NCBI GenBank assembly: GCA_003165615.1
Contig: PLWR01000354.1
Location: forward strand, 1 to 8,149
Reading direction: 5' to 3'
DNA: 8,149 nt
DNA from: Acidobacteriota bacterium
Lineage (GTDB): Bacteria > Acidobacteriota > Terriglobia > UBA7540
Each line of letters opens with the position of its first letter. The first letter of the stretch is position 1. A program made the translations under genes and the position numbers. Below, piece by piece: positions 1-5,709 of this stretch. The notes beneath the pieces were generated by a model that saw only the letters and a list, made by a program, of their open reading frames with translations, was not told the DNA's origin and did no database searches.

Positions 1-1539
1 AAGGACCTGGCCGAGAAGATCGCCACGCTGCAAGCGACCGGCACGCTGCCGATGCTGGAAGAACTCCGCGCCCAGGTGCCCGAAAGTGTGCTGGCGATCC
101 TCCGCGTTCCCGGGCTGGGGCCCAAGCGGGCGGCCGCCTTGTTCCACGAGTTGCACGTAGCCACGCTCGACGAGCTTCGCGAGGCCTGCCAGCAGCACCG
201 TGTGCGGGAACTGAAGGGTTTTGGCGAGAAGACCGAGACGGCGATCCTCGGCGGCCTGGAGATCGCCGCCCAGGCCGGCCTGCGGACCTGCTGGGCCGAC
301 GCCGAGCAGATTGTCCACGAGTTGCTGGCCCACCTGGACGGTTGTCCCGCGACCGAACGGCGGGAAGTGGCCGGCAGTTACCGCCGCGGGAAAGAGACGG
401 TCGGCGATCTGGACATCCTGGTCGTCGCCCGCCAGACGGCCGGGGCGATGGACTGCCTGGCGGCGTTTCCCGGAGTGGCTGCCGTGCTGGCCCGGGGCGA
501 GACGAAGATGTCGGTCCGGCTGGGCAGTGGAATGCAGGTCGATCTGCGCGTGGTGCCGGAGGAGTCGTTCGGGGCGGCGCTGCAATACTTCACCGGCTCG
601 AAGGAACATAACGTGGCGCTACGCGACCGCGCCAAGCGCCACGGATGGAAGCTGAATGAGTATGGCATTTTCCACGGGGAGCAACTTCTGGCCAGCCGTA
701 CGGAAGAGGAAATCTACGCCAAGCTCGGCCTCCCCTGGATTCCCCCTGAGCTGCGGGAAAACCTGGGTGAAATTGAGGCAGCGGATAAGGATGAGTTGCC
801 CAAGCTGGTTGAATTGGGGGATATTCGCGGCGATTTGCAAATGCACACCACCGCTTCCGATGGCCACGCCAGCATCGAGGAGATGGCCGGCGCCGCGAAA
901 AAGCTTGGCTACCAGTACATCCTTATCACCGACCACTCCAAAGCCGTAACCATCGCCAACGGCCTGAATGAAGAGCGTGCCATGGAGCACATCGAGCGCA
1001 TACACGCCGCGCGTAAAAAGGTGAAGGGCATCGAAATCTGGGCGGGCTCGGAAGTGGACATCATGGGTGATGGCAGCCTGGATTATCCCGACGAATTATT
1101 GAAGCAATTTGACATCGTGCTGGTCAGCGTCCATTCACGGATGAACATGCCCGCGGAAGCAATGACGGCGCGCCTGCTGCGGGCCCTGGAGAATCCTTAC
1201 GTGCGCATCCTGGGCCACCCCACTGGCCGCCAGATTCTGCGGCGCGACCCCTTCCGGTTCGATATTGAAAAGGTCTTCGCCGCGGCCAAGAAATTCGGCG
1301 TCATTCTGGAGGTCAATGCCGCCCCCGAACGGCTCGATCTGTGCGACCGCCATGTGAAGCTGGCGCGCGATCGCGGCATGAAGGTCATCATTTCCACGGA
1401 CGCACATGACCCTCAGCACTTCAAGCTGATGCGCTACGGCGTCACCACCGCGCGCCGCGGCTGGATGGAAAAGTCGGGGGTGCTCAATACCCTGCCCCCG
1501 GAAAAACTTCTCGCCAGTCTGCGTCCTCTGCCGCATTAA
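1..1539 (+). CDS. polX: DNA polymerase/3'-5' exonuclease PolX (family X polymerase with PHP domain), 5'-truncated
   Basis: A bacterial family X DNA polymerase, which in this family fills short gaps during base-excision repair and has a PHP domain with nuclease activity. The frame is open from base 1 ([14 protein letters not shown]...), so the real start lies upstream and the ATG at 52 is internal. About 512 codons are present, against roughly 570 residues as I recall for full-length PolX, so only the first part of the N-terminal 8-kDa domain is missing. Seen in order: a helix-hairpin-helix ([14 protein letters not shown], about 100-145); a second HhH (LKGFGEKT, about 211-234); the nucleotidyltransferase signature [17 protein letters not shown] starting at 373, with metal-binding Asp at 406 and 412; the third Asp in VDLRVV at 541. 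The PHP domain begins at about 832 with [12 protein letters not shown], then TDHS, GSEVDI, VSVHS, GHPTGR and STDAHD. The first PHP position is Gln (LQMH) rather than His. Both catalytic centres otherwise look complete. No clear terminator follows. Confidence 0.95.
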   Translation, partial: KDLAEKIATLQATGTLPMLEELRAQVPESVLAILRVPGLGPKRAAALFHELHVATLDELREACQQHRVRELKGFGEKTETAILGGLEIAAQAGLRTCWADAEQIVHELLAHLDGCPATERREVAGSYRRGKETVGDLDILVVARQTAGAMDCLAAFPGVAAVLARGETKMSVRLGSGMQVDLRVVPEESFGAALQYFTGSKEHNVALRDRAKRHGWKLNEYGIFHGEQLLASRTEEEIYAKLGLPWIPPELRENLGEIEAADKDELPKLVELGDIRGDLQMHTTASDGHASIEEMAGAAKKLGYQYILITDHSKAVTIANGLNEERAMEHIERIHAARKKVKGIEIWAGSEVDIMGDGSLDYPDELLKQFDIVLVSVHSRMNMPAEAMTARLLRALENPYVRILGHPTGRQILRRDPFRFDIEKVFAAAKKFGVILEVNAAPERLDLCDRHVKLARDRGMKVIISTDAHDPQHFKLMRYGVTTARRGWMEKSGVLNTLPPEKLLASLRPLPH

Positions 1540-2007
1540 TCGGGTGATCGGGAGAACAGAAAACCGCCTTCGGCCAGCCAACTGCCTGCTGCGGGTTCGC
1601 CCGATCGGGAAATCCGGGACAGTGATCGAAATTGGGCAATTATTGGCTTGAGTCTTCCACGCAGTAGGAGCCATGATTGGAAGCCTTGCAGGAGGACACG
1701 TGGATTTATCGCAGAAGTTGGCACTCGCCGCCCTCATATTGAGGGGTCTAGCTTTGCCGCAGATCCGAAAACGGCCCACAAGCACGAGCCCTCTCCTCAT
1801 CCAGCGGACCTTCACAAGTACATATGCTCAAAGAAAGAGAAATTAAAAAGCATACCCTGGCCGCCTTCCCACATCGTTATGCCCGGGACCAAGAAGAAAG
1901 CGGACACAGAGGAAGGGCCCAAGGAAGATATTGACCAGTCCTGATACTCCTCGTCGTATTCGGTGTCAAAGAACATTAGATGTCAAAATAGGACGCTACC
2001 CAATCCT
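1540..2007. other. Gene-poor spacer between polX and the toxin-antitoxin operon
   Basis: I see no convincing gene in these 468 bases. The only open frames are a TTG-started frame at 1648-1944 and an ATG-started 57-codon frame at 1673-1846, neither resembling a known family. A perfect 10-bp palindrome CCCGATCGGG lies at 1600-1609. Its left half can also pair with GATCGGG at 1546-1552 to close a large stem-loop downstream of polX, but no T-tract follows, so I do not call a terminator. The segment from about 1820 to 2050 is visibly richer in A and T than its flanks, which would fit an acquired toxin-antitoxin module. TGTCAAA occurs twice (1964-1970 and 1981-1987), an inverted match to the TTGACA of the downstream promoter. 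Confidence 0.5.
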
Positions 2008-2031
2008 GGCAGTTATTGACATTAACTGCCA
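2007..2031. promoter_or_regulatory. 25-bp near-perfect palindromic operator over the toxin-antitoxin promoter
   Basis: Arms TGGCAGTTA (2007-2015) and TAACTGCCA (2023-2031) are exact reverse complements. The 7-base centre TTGACAT (2016-2022) pairs in two of its three possible positions, so 11 of 12 base pairs are symmetric. The centre is also the -35 box of the promoter for the antitoxin gene. Ribbon-helix-helix antitoxins of the ParD type are known to bind inverted repeats in their own promoter as dimers or higher oligomers and repress it, more strongly with toxin bound. Position, symmetry and the neighbouring RHH gene make autoregulation the natural reading. Binding itself is inferred. Confidence 0.8.
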
Positions 2032-2044
2032 TAGGCGCTATTTT
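2016..2044 (+). promoter_or_regulatory. Sigma70-type promoter of the toxin-antitoxin operon
   Basis: A perfect -35 box TTGACA at 2016-2021 is followed after exactly 17 bases by TATTTT at 2039-2044, which matches four of six positions of the -10 consensus. Transcription would start at about 2050-2052, at or just before the antitoxin ATG at 2052, so the messenger would be leaderless or nearly so. The -35 box lies inside the palindromic operator, so repressor binding would block RNA polymerase. Confidence 0.65.
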
Positions 2045-2051
2045 AAGATTT

Positions 2052-2321
2052 ATGGAAATGACTTCGTTTAACATTTCGATGCCCAAGGCCCTCAAGCAAT
2101 ACATTGAGAATCAAGTTGCTGGTGGAACTTACAGCACGCCCAGCGAGTACGTTCGCGGGCTCATTCGCGAAGACCAGAAACGCCGCGCCAAGGAGGCGAT
2201 CGAGTCAGCGCTCATGGAGGGGCTGAGGTCCGGCCCGGCGGTAGAGATCGATTCAGCCTACTGGGCGCGCAGGCGGAAAGAGCTTCGGGAAAGACATAGG
2301 CGCGCGCGGATCAAGCGGTGA
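2052..2321 (+). CDS. ParD-like ribbon-helix-helix antitoxin
   Basis: Antitoxin of a type II toxin-antitoxin pair; it would neutralise the downstream ParE-like toxin by binding it and repress the operon through the palindrome upstream. The 89-residue product begins MEMTSFNISMPKALKQYIE. It has a short beta strand (TSFNISMP, about 3-10), helix A (KALKQYIENQVAGG), the turn YSTPSEYV and helix B (YVRGLIREDQKRR). This is the usual ParD RHH fold with the P-S-E-Y-V motif. The rest, from about residue 47, is a charged helical tail ending in an Arg-rich stretch and should be the toxin-binding part. The in-frame ATG at 2058 (MTSFNIS) is an equally good start. The frame extends upstream to a TTG at 2016, but that lies on the -35 box and cannot be the start. 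There is no strong Shine-Dalgarno, only a weak AAGA at about 2045. The stop overlaps the toxin start by four bases (GTGA). Confidence 0.85.
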   Translation: MEMTSFNISMPKALKQYIENQVAGGTYSTPSEYVRGLIREDQKRRAKEAIESALMEGLRSGPAVEIDSAYWARRRKELRERHRRARIKR

Positions 2322-2692
2322 AAAACCGCATCCTCCTCCGGCCTGCGGCTGAGCGGGATCTGAGTGACCAGGCTGAGTACCTGACTCAACATCAGAACTT
2401 GCCGACTGGTCTTCGCTTCCTCCGCGCCGCGGAAGAAACCATCCGGCTGCTCGCCCGCCAGCCCGAAATGGGTACGCGAACGGAGTGCCGAAGTTCGTTC
2501 CTCGAGGGCATGAGAATGTTCCCACTGAAAAGATTCCCAAACCACCTCGTCTTCTACCGGTATATGAAAAGCGATATCGAGATCATCCGGGTTTTACATG
2601 GCGCGCGCGACATCGAAAGTCTATTCAAGCACCGCGCAGAAGATGGCGAGGACTCTCTTGGCGCCGATCAGAAGGGCAAGGCCACCGGATGA
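2318..2692 (+). CDS. ParE/RelE-family toxin
   Basis: Toxin of the pair, 124 residues. It starts at GTG 2318, inside the end of the antitoxin gene (GTGA overlap), which implies translational coupling. Family marks are the opening MKNRILLRPAAERDL, helices rich in Leu and Ala (about 14-48), the GTRTE turn at 52-56, a basic strand MRMFPLKRFPNHLVFYRY (65-82), and the closing strand IIRVLHGARDIESLF (89-103). ParE proteins are known to poison DNA gyrase, whereas RelE proteins cut messenger RNA on the ribosome. The sequence looks more ParE-like because of the GARD(I/L)E ending and the ParD partner, but the target cannot be read from sequence. Residues 104-124 form a hydrophilic tail beyond the usual end of the fold. 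The stop overlaps the start of the HAD gene (ATGA at 2689-2692). Confidence 0.85.
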   Translation: MKNRILLRPAAERDLSDQAEYLTQHQNLPTGLRFLRAAEETIRLLARQPEMGTRTECRSSFLEGMRMFPLKRFPNHLVFYRYMKSDIEIIRVLHGARDIESLFKHRAEDGEDSLGADQKGKATG

Positions 2693-3405
2693 CCTCGCCC
2701 CCTTCCCTTCCTGCGGCGATTATTTTCGACATGGACGGCGTGCTGGTGGATAGCAGCCCCTTCCATATTCGCAAGTGGACAAGCCTCTTGCAGGCGCACG
2801 GCATTTCTATCGATGAGCAGGAACTGCGCAAGATTGTTCTGGGGCCCGCCAACGAAGCGACTTTCCGGCACTTCCTGGGGGCGGATCTCACCCGCGGGCA
2901 ACTGGCCGCACTCGGGGAAGAGCTGGACGCAAACTTCCGCCGGGAAATTGGACCCCATCCCCCCACGATTCCGGGGGTGCGGCGTTTCATCGCCGAATGC
3001 CATGCGCAGGGAATCGCCATGGCGGTGGCTTCCGCCGCTATCGCGAGCAACGTGACATTCCTGATCTCGGCGCTGGAATTGGGGGAATACTTTCGCGAAG
3101 TGTTGGCGGTTGACGCAACCGCCCAGCCCAAGCCGGCCCCCGATATCTACCTGATGACGGCCGGGAAGCTGGGGGTTGACCCCGCGGCGTGCGCCGTCTT
3201 CGAGGATTCCTTCGTCGGCATCGAGGCCGCCAAGCGCGCCGGAATGAAATGCGTCGCCATTGCCTCCACCTTCTCTGCGGAGGATCTCCGTCGCGAAACG
3301 CACGCGGATTTGATTGTCCCCGACTTCGAAGGCATTTCACTTCCAACGGTGCGCCAACTTTTCAATGGCGCGGGCGCCACGCCTGGTCCGCGCATGCTGA
3401 ACTGA
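2689..3405 (+). CDS. HAD-superfamily hydrolase, beta-phosphoglucomutase-like (HAD-IA)
   Basis: A cytosolic phosphatase or phosphomutase acting through an aspartyl-phosphate, 238 residues, a normal length for the family. All four HAD motifs are present: FDMDGVLVDS with nucleophile Asp14 and acid/base Asp16, Ser115 in VASAA, Lys148 in QPKPAPD, and Glu172-Asp173 in VFEDSFVGIEAAKRAG. A helical cap lies between motifs I and II (about 20-95). The DGVLVDS signature and cap type are those of the beta-phosphoglucomutase/phosphoglycolate phosphatase-like group; the substrate is unknown. I chose ATG 2689 because MTSPPSLPAAIIFDMDG is the normal distance from motif I, and the 68 codons open upstream are a shadow of the toxin gene. 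The start overlaps the toxin stop by four bases, and no good Shine-Dalgarno lies at optimal spacing (GAAGGG at 2671-2676 is 12 bases away). Expression is therefore probably coupled to the toxin. Confidence 0.9.
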   Translation: MTSPPSLPAAIIFDMDGVLVDSSPFHIRKWTSLLQAHGISIDEQELRKIVLGPANEATFRHFLGADLTRGQLAALGEELDANFRREIGPHPPTIPGVRRFIAECHAQGIAMAVASAAIASNVTFLISALELGEYFREVLAVDATAQPKPAPDIYLMTAGKLGVDPAACAVFEDSFVGIEAAKRAGMKCVAIASTFSAEDLRRETHADLIVPDFEGISLPTVRQLFNGAGATPGPRMLN

Positions 3406-3430
3406 TCCGCCCCAACAACCGGAGGGCGGA
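3406..3430 (+). terminator. Stem-loop directly after the HAD gene
   Basis: TCCGCCC at 3406-3412 pairs perfectly with GGGCGGA at 3424-3430 across an 11-base loop, starting one base after the HAD stop codon. No T-tract follows, so it is at best a weak or factor-assisted terminator. It would separate the toxin-antitoxin/HAD transcript from the next gene. Confidence 0.35.
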
Positions 3431-3446
3431 CAGGCGAGAGAAACCA

Positions 3447-3475
3447 TAGACATTTCGGCAGTGCGCGTGTACGAT
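3447..3475 (+). promoter_or_regulatory. Probable sigma70-type promoter of the GIDE-domain gene
   Basis: TAGACA at 3447-3452 (five of six to the -35 consensus) is followed after 17 bases by TACGAT at 3470-3475 (four of six to the -10 consensus). The predicted transcript would begin near 3482, giving a leader of about 45 bases that includes the strong AAAGGGGGG ribosome binding site. Confidence 0.45.
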
Positions 3476-3526
3476 AGCCTGAAGTTCTTTGGGCGTGCAA
3501 ATACACAACACAAAGGGGGGTAACCA

Positions 3527-4465
3527 ATGTCCATTCTGATGCTGACGTTTGCAGCCACCAGTGGCCGCATTTCGCCCATCATCCCGGCAGCCTTGGTTGT
3601 ATTCGGGGTGATTCTGTTTATCTTTGGGTTTTTGAAATATCGCGAGTACCGGGTCCTTGCAGATACCCCCAAAGTCCCCATCCGCAGCGTGTCCATGGGA
3701 CTGTCTCACGTGGCGGGGACGAGCACCGGCGGCCAGCCGTTAACCAGTCCGCTAACGCAAGTCCCGTGCTATTACTACGAAGTAAAAGTGGAAAAGAAAG
3801 TAAAGAGGGACAATCAGGATAAATGGGAAGAAACTCAGAAGGAAAGAGCGGAAGTCCCCTTCTACCTGCAAGACGAAACCGGGTTCATTCTGGTCAATCC
3901 GGAAAGGGCGGAGTACAACCTGCCGCAAGCCTTTTTTGGTGAACTCCGGCCGCCCACATTGATATCGCTTGGCCACGCCCAGCGCAAGGTCGACCCATCG
4001 CTCGGTGTCCCGGCTCCCACCGACGAGCATTTGCGGGCCTATTTGAACGGCAGCTTCAGCCAGGCGCGGGCGGCGCTCCAGGGTTCCAAAATCCCCGGAG
4101 CCAAGGCGCTGGACAAGGGAATGGCGGTTGCCGAGAAGATGCAAATGCTCGGAGTCTCGATTGGTTCGGGCGGCATCAGCATGGATTTCGGGAACCATGA
4201 ATACCGCTTCACGGAATTCTGCCTGCCGGCCGGCCGGCCCACCCATGTGCTCGGCACTTGTACGGAAAATCCCAACCCCGCCAACGAAAACGACCGCAAC
4301 CTCATCAAGAAAGGTGAGAACGAGAAGACCTATCTTATCTCGACGAAGTCGGAAGAAAAACTTGAGGGAAGCCTGAAACTCCAGGCATTTTTCATGATCT
4401 TCATTGGCGCGGCATTGATTCTGGGTGGCGCCGCACTGGGCCTCCACTCCGCGCATTTGCTCTAA
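3527..4465 (+). CDS. Membrane-anchored GIDE-domain protein (MULAN/GIDE-like, no RING)
   Basis: A 312-residue protein. A hydrophobic segment at about 18-37 (IIPAALVVFGVILFIFGFL) and another at about 286-308 (AFFMIFIGAALILGGAALGL) flank a long soluble middle. The middle resembles the GIDE/BAM domain of the animal mitochondrial E3 ligase MUL1 (MULAN/GIDE, Pfam GIDE): PLTSPLTQVPCYYYEVKVEK at 71-90, then a charged strand pair, FYLQDETGFILVNPERAEY at 112-130, FTEFCLPAGRPTHVLGTC at 228-245, and KTYLISTKSEEKLEGSLK near the end. The domain is known from bacteria and archaea as well as eukaryotes. There is no RING finger, so no ubiquitin-ligase activity should be assumed. A role at the membrane in stress or signalling is only a guess. 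The ATG at 3527 is set by AAAGGGGGG six bases upstream. The gene stands alone, with its own probable promoter and a terminator-like hairpin after it. Confidence 0.8.
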   Translation: MSILMLTFAATSGRISPIIPAALVVFGVILFIFGFLKYREYRVLADTPKVPIRSVSMGLSHVAGTSTGGQPLTSPLTQVPCYYYEVKVEKKVKRDNQDKWEETQKERAEVPFYLQDETGFILVNPERAEYNLPQAFFGELRPPTLISLGHAQRKVDPSLGVPAPTDEHLRAYLNGSFSQARAALQGSKIPGAKALDKGMAVAEKMQMLGVSIGSGGISMDFGNHEYRFTEFCLPAGRPTHVLGTCTENPNPANENDRNLIKKGENEKTYLISTKSEEKLEGSLKLQAFFMIFIGAALILGGAALGLHSAHLL

Positions 4466-4497
4466 TGCGGATTTCTTGCCACGCGGCAACGCTATTG

Positions 4498-4558
4498 GGA
4501 GCCGCCGGCAGATAGGGGACTCTCCCCCGCTGAAGCCGCGGCTCCTGTCCCTTTTTCT
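4498..4558 (+). terminator. Two-tier stem-loop followed by a T-rich tract, probable terminator of the GIDE gene
   Basis: GGAGCCGC (4498-4505) pairs with GCGGCTCC (4538-4545). Inside it, GGGGA (4515-4519) pairs with TCCCC (4523-4527) around a 3-base loop. The outer stem is followed by TGTCCC and then TTTTT and further pyrimidines (4546-4560). Position about 30 bases after the GIDE stop fits an intrinsic terminator, though the stem is branched and the T run is interrupted by C. It could equally be a dispersed palindromic repeat. Confidence 0.5.
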
Positions 4559-4621
4559 TCCCCGCCCCTGCTCCCTACCTTGTGAGGAGCGCCTGGGACG
4601 AGTATCCTGATTTCCGTGTGT

Positions 4622-4716
4622 AACCATTTGGGTGACCTCCGTGGGGGTTTTCCGCGAAGTTGCCTGCTTCGCAGGAATCCTGTTTTACCCCATTCTTAGG
4701 GGGTCCCCAAATGGTT
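4622..4716. repeat. Long nested palindrome (95 bp), possible MITE-like or REP-like element
   Basis: AACCATTTGGG (4622-4632) is an exact reverse complement of CCCAAATGGTT (4706-4716). After one unpaired T (4633), GACC (4634-4637) pairs with GGTC (4702-4705), making a 15-bp outer stem with one bulge. Inside, TGGGG (4642-4646) pairs with CCCCA (4688-4692) and GCGAAG (4654-4659) pairs with CTTCGC (4667-4672). The ends are flanked by TA on the left (4621-4622, overlapping the arm) and TA on the right (4717-4718), which could be a target duplication or chance. No T-tract follows. The structure could be a non-autonomous mobile element, a dispersed palindromic repeat or a structured RNA; sequence alone does not decide. 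Confidence 0.6.
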
Positions 4717-4847
4717 TAATCAGATCCGCCTGCCCTCAGACGGCTTCAACCGCGCATAACCGAGGTTAAATAGAATCCCCCTTTTCGCAAAATCTGCCAA
4801 CTCGGGGTCAAACTGTGGCATCCTATTGATCGACCAAGGGCATATTT

Positions 4848-5669
4848 GTGACCATTCCGATCTGGTTCTTTGCTTCGGCGCAGGGACTGTTGCGTCCGAT
4901 CAGCGACATTCTGGGGCCGTCCGCGCCTCTGGACGTTGGTTATCGCCAGATGTATAACCTTGAGTTCAGCAACGCTCACGCGACCTTCGACAACTACATC
5001 AGGGCACATTCTGAGGATCCTTTTGGCCCCACGTCGGAGGGCGCCGCTTACCTGTTTGACGAATTGAACCGGCTAGGCGTTTTGCAGACGAGATTATTTG
5101 TGGATGACGAAGGATTCAGGGACCGAGCGAAACCGTTGCCGGATCCGGGCGTGCGGGAAAAGTTCAATGCGGCCATCGCCCAGAGCCAGTTGCTGGCGAA
5201 CGCGGTCCTCCAGCATTCCCCGGACGACCGCAACGCCATGTTCGCCACGGTGCTGAATCTAGGTCTTGAATCCGATTATCTGGCGCTGGTGGAAAAGCGT
5301 GACTTGGCCTCCCTGGCTTATACCATGCGCGCCGGGTTGGCGGCTAAGAAGTTGCTGGCGATTGACCCGGCCTGTTACGACGCCTGTCTCGCCATCGGAG
5401 TCGAGAACTACATCTTGAGTTTGAACCCTGCCCCCGTCCGCTGGCTGCTGCGCCTTTATGGCGCAGAGACCGACAAGGAAATCGGAATCGAAAAGTTGCA
5501 ATTGACCGCCGCCCAAGGACATTACTTGTTGCCCTTTGCGCGGCTTCTACTGGCCGTTGCCGCCCTGCGCGACAAGAATCGCGGCGAAGCCAAAGAACTG
5601 ATTCAGAACCTGGCGCAGGAGTTTCCCAACAACCAACTTTACAGGAGAGAACTCTCGCGGCTCCAATAA
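4848..5669 (+). CDS. TPR-like helical protein conserved in Acidobacteria
   Basis: A 273-residue protein of unknown function. It reads as paired amphipathic helices: GYRQMYNLEFSNAHATFDNYI (about 31-51) is a typical TPR-type opening, followed by the conserved-looking GPTSEGAAYLFDELNRLGVL, SDYLALVEKRDLASLAYTMR, DACLAIGVENYILSLNPAPV, and a closing repeat ending NNQLYRRELSRLQ. I recognise this pattern as a protein recurring in acidobacterial genomes, but know of no assigned role. Protein-protein contact is the usual job of such folds. The start is GTG 4848, with CAAGGG seven bases upstream and an in-frame stop at 4827-4829. The N-terminus (TIPIWFFASAQG) looks like the end of a signal peptide with the A-x-A site but is unusually short, so export is doubtful. 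The polyketide synthase begins about 40 bases after its stop, so the two may share a transcript. Confidence 0.75.
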   Translation: MTIPIWFFASAQGLLRPISDILGPSAPLDVGYRQMYNLEFSNAHATFDNYIRAHSEDPFGPTSEGAAYLFDELNRLGVLQTRLFVDDEGFRDRAKPLPDPGVREKFNAAIAQSQLLANAVLQHSPDDRNAMFATVLNLGLESDYLALVEKRDLASLAYTMRAGLAAKKLLAIDPACYDACLAIGVENYILSLNPAPVRWLLRLYGAETDKEIGIEKLQLTAAQGHYLLPFARLLLAVAALRDKNRGEAKELIQNLAQEFPNNQLYRRELSRLQ

Positions 5670-5709
5670 ATCCGCTTCACCATGCGGAGTCGTGGGCAAA
5701 ATTGAAATC

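Larger units (their letters stand above)
4466..4847. other. Non-coding stretch with two large stem-loops
   Basis: There is no credible gene in these 382 bases. It holds a terminator-like stem-loop at 4498-4558 and a nested palindrome at 4622-4716, listed separately. A small 5-bp hairpin TTGCC-ACGC-GGCAA lies at 4476-4489, just after the GIDE gene. A TAGAAT at 4771-4776 resembles a -10 box, but no matching -35 sits 16-18 bases upstream, so I do not call a promoter for the next gene. CAAGGG at 4835-4840 is its ribosome binding site. Confidence 0.6.

Noticed and set aside
1135..1815. Long minus-strand frame (226 codons) antisense to the end of polX
   Set aside because: It lies opposite the strongly recognisable PHP domain, has no family resemblance and spans the intergenic region; it is a GC-rich shadow frame.
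1673..1846. ATG-started frame of 57 codons (MIGSLAGGHVDLSQKL...)
   Set aside because: AGGAG lies only two bases from the ATG and the product is unrecognised; I cannot support it as a gene.
1648..1944. TTG-started plus-strand frame of 98 codons in the polX/antitoxin spacer
   Set aside because: There is no ribosome binding site, no family resemblance, and an odd Arg/Lys/Ser/Pro-rich composition.
2485..2688. Extended N-terminus for the HAD gene
   Set aside because: These 68 codons are the toxin gene read in another frame; the ATG at 2689 is correctly spaced before DMDG.
3527..4465. Calling the GIDE protein a ubiquitin ligase
   Set aside because: No RING finger or other zinc-binding cluster is present; only the GIDE domain resembles the eukaryotic ligase.
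3752..4627. Long minus-strand frame (291 codons) opposite the GIDE-domain gene
   Set aside because: The plus strand has a recognisable domain, two membrane segments and an excellent ribosome binding site; the antisense product is low-complexity and basic.
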